DNA from: Hirudo medicinalis
Taxonomy: Eukaryota; Annelida; Clitellata; Hirudinida; Hirudinidae
Reading direction: 5' to 3'
DNA length: 17,144 nucleotides
Assembly (NCBI GenBank): GCA_011800805.1
Contig: MPNW01000226.1
Coordinates: 17,725 to 34,868, forward strand
The translations under genes and the position numbers were made by a program. The notes below the pieces were generated by a model. It was not told where the DNA came from. It searched no databases and saw only the letters and a program-made list of their open reading frames with translations. Below are positions 16,975 through 17,144 of this stretch, in pieces; the stretch's first letter is position 1; every line of letters begins with the position of its first letter.

Positions 16975-17144
16975 TGATTGTAGCGACAGCGGCATTGACG
17001 ACGAAGACGCTACAAAGTTTATTTACAACAACGGCAACAATTCTTCGACTGACAACATAACTGCTGGAGTAGCAGCGTAGCGACATAGCCGGAAGAGTTG
17101 GAGAGAGAAGGGAAGAATGCCCTGACTTAGCTTCTTAAATAGCC
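16975..17144. repeat. GC-richer terminal segment, probable dispersed repeat running off the window
   Basis: Composition changes sharply from AT-rich flank to GCGACAGCGGC, GACGACGAAGACGC and CAACAACGGCAACAA-like sequence. It has the look of a transposon end or degenerate GAC/AAC trinucleotide repeats. No ORF or identifiable family; its far end is outside the window. Confidence 0.3.

Noticed and set aside
1..17144. CRISPR arrays, operons, tRNA or rRNA genes
   Set aside because: No regularly spaced identical repeats and no tRNA or rRNA core sequences were recognised by eye; the window is eukaryotic. A tRNAscan or Rfam search would be needed to exclude small RNAs.

Overview
This is nuclear DNA of an invertebrate animal. 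It is AT-rich, with spliceosomal GT-AG introns, decayed non-LTR and DNA transposons and simple-sequence tracts; nothing bacterial is visible. The phylum cannot be fixed from sequence alone. The main gene, an animal HOOK/coiled-coil protein ending in a PDZ ligand, places it in Metazoa.

Layout. (1) About 410-2449, + strand: a 5'-truncated CR1/L2/Jockey-type LINE copy with a reverse transcriptase ORF broken by one frameshift and one stop, a 3' hairpin and a short A tail. (2) About 2948-3570, - strand: a decayed C-terminus of a second non-LTR class, with the zinc-knuckle, RHN and KPDLV features of elements that carry a restriction-like endonuclease (R2/NeSL-like). It abuts (3) about 3570-4041, + strand: the 3' end of a hAT transposon (transposase C-terminus, AATAAA, terminal sequence). 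(4) 4190-4447, - strand: an 85-codon ORF with a good signal peptide, a possible small secreted peptide. (5) 4989-16401, + strand: a complete gene that I reconstructed as 27 coding exons encoding about 1,590 residues. It is a member of the CCDC88 family (Girdin/DAPLE). (6) 16402-17144: 3' flank with an RNA hairpin, ending in a compositionally different GC-richer segment that is probably a repeat.

The CCDC88-like gene dominates the window. Exons 1-6 encode a HOOK domain, exons 7-20 a long coiled coil, exons 21-26 a basic/serine-rich tail containing the family's TLxxFL block, and exon 27 a disordered tail ending in YEYSCV. That end closely matches the Dishevelled-binding C-terminus of vertebrate DAPLE (YEYGCV). 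All exon phases agree and the summed length is divisible by three. One junction needs a non-canonical GC donor, one 60-nt intron is in frame and could be retained, and one exon has two in-frame donors.

The transposon graveyard lies upstream of this gene. The candidate secreted-peptide ORF is arranged head-to-head with the gene, with a long inverted repeat between them in the presumptive promoter/5' UTR.
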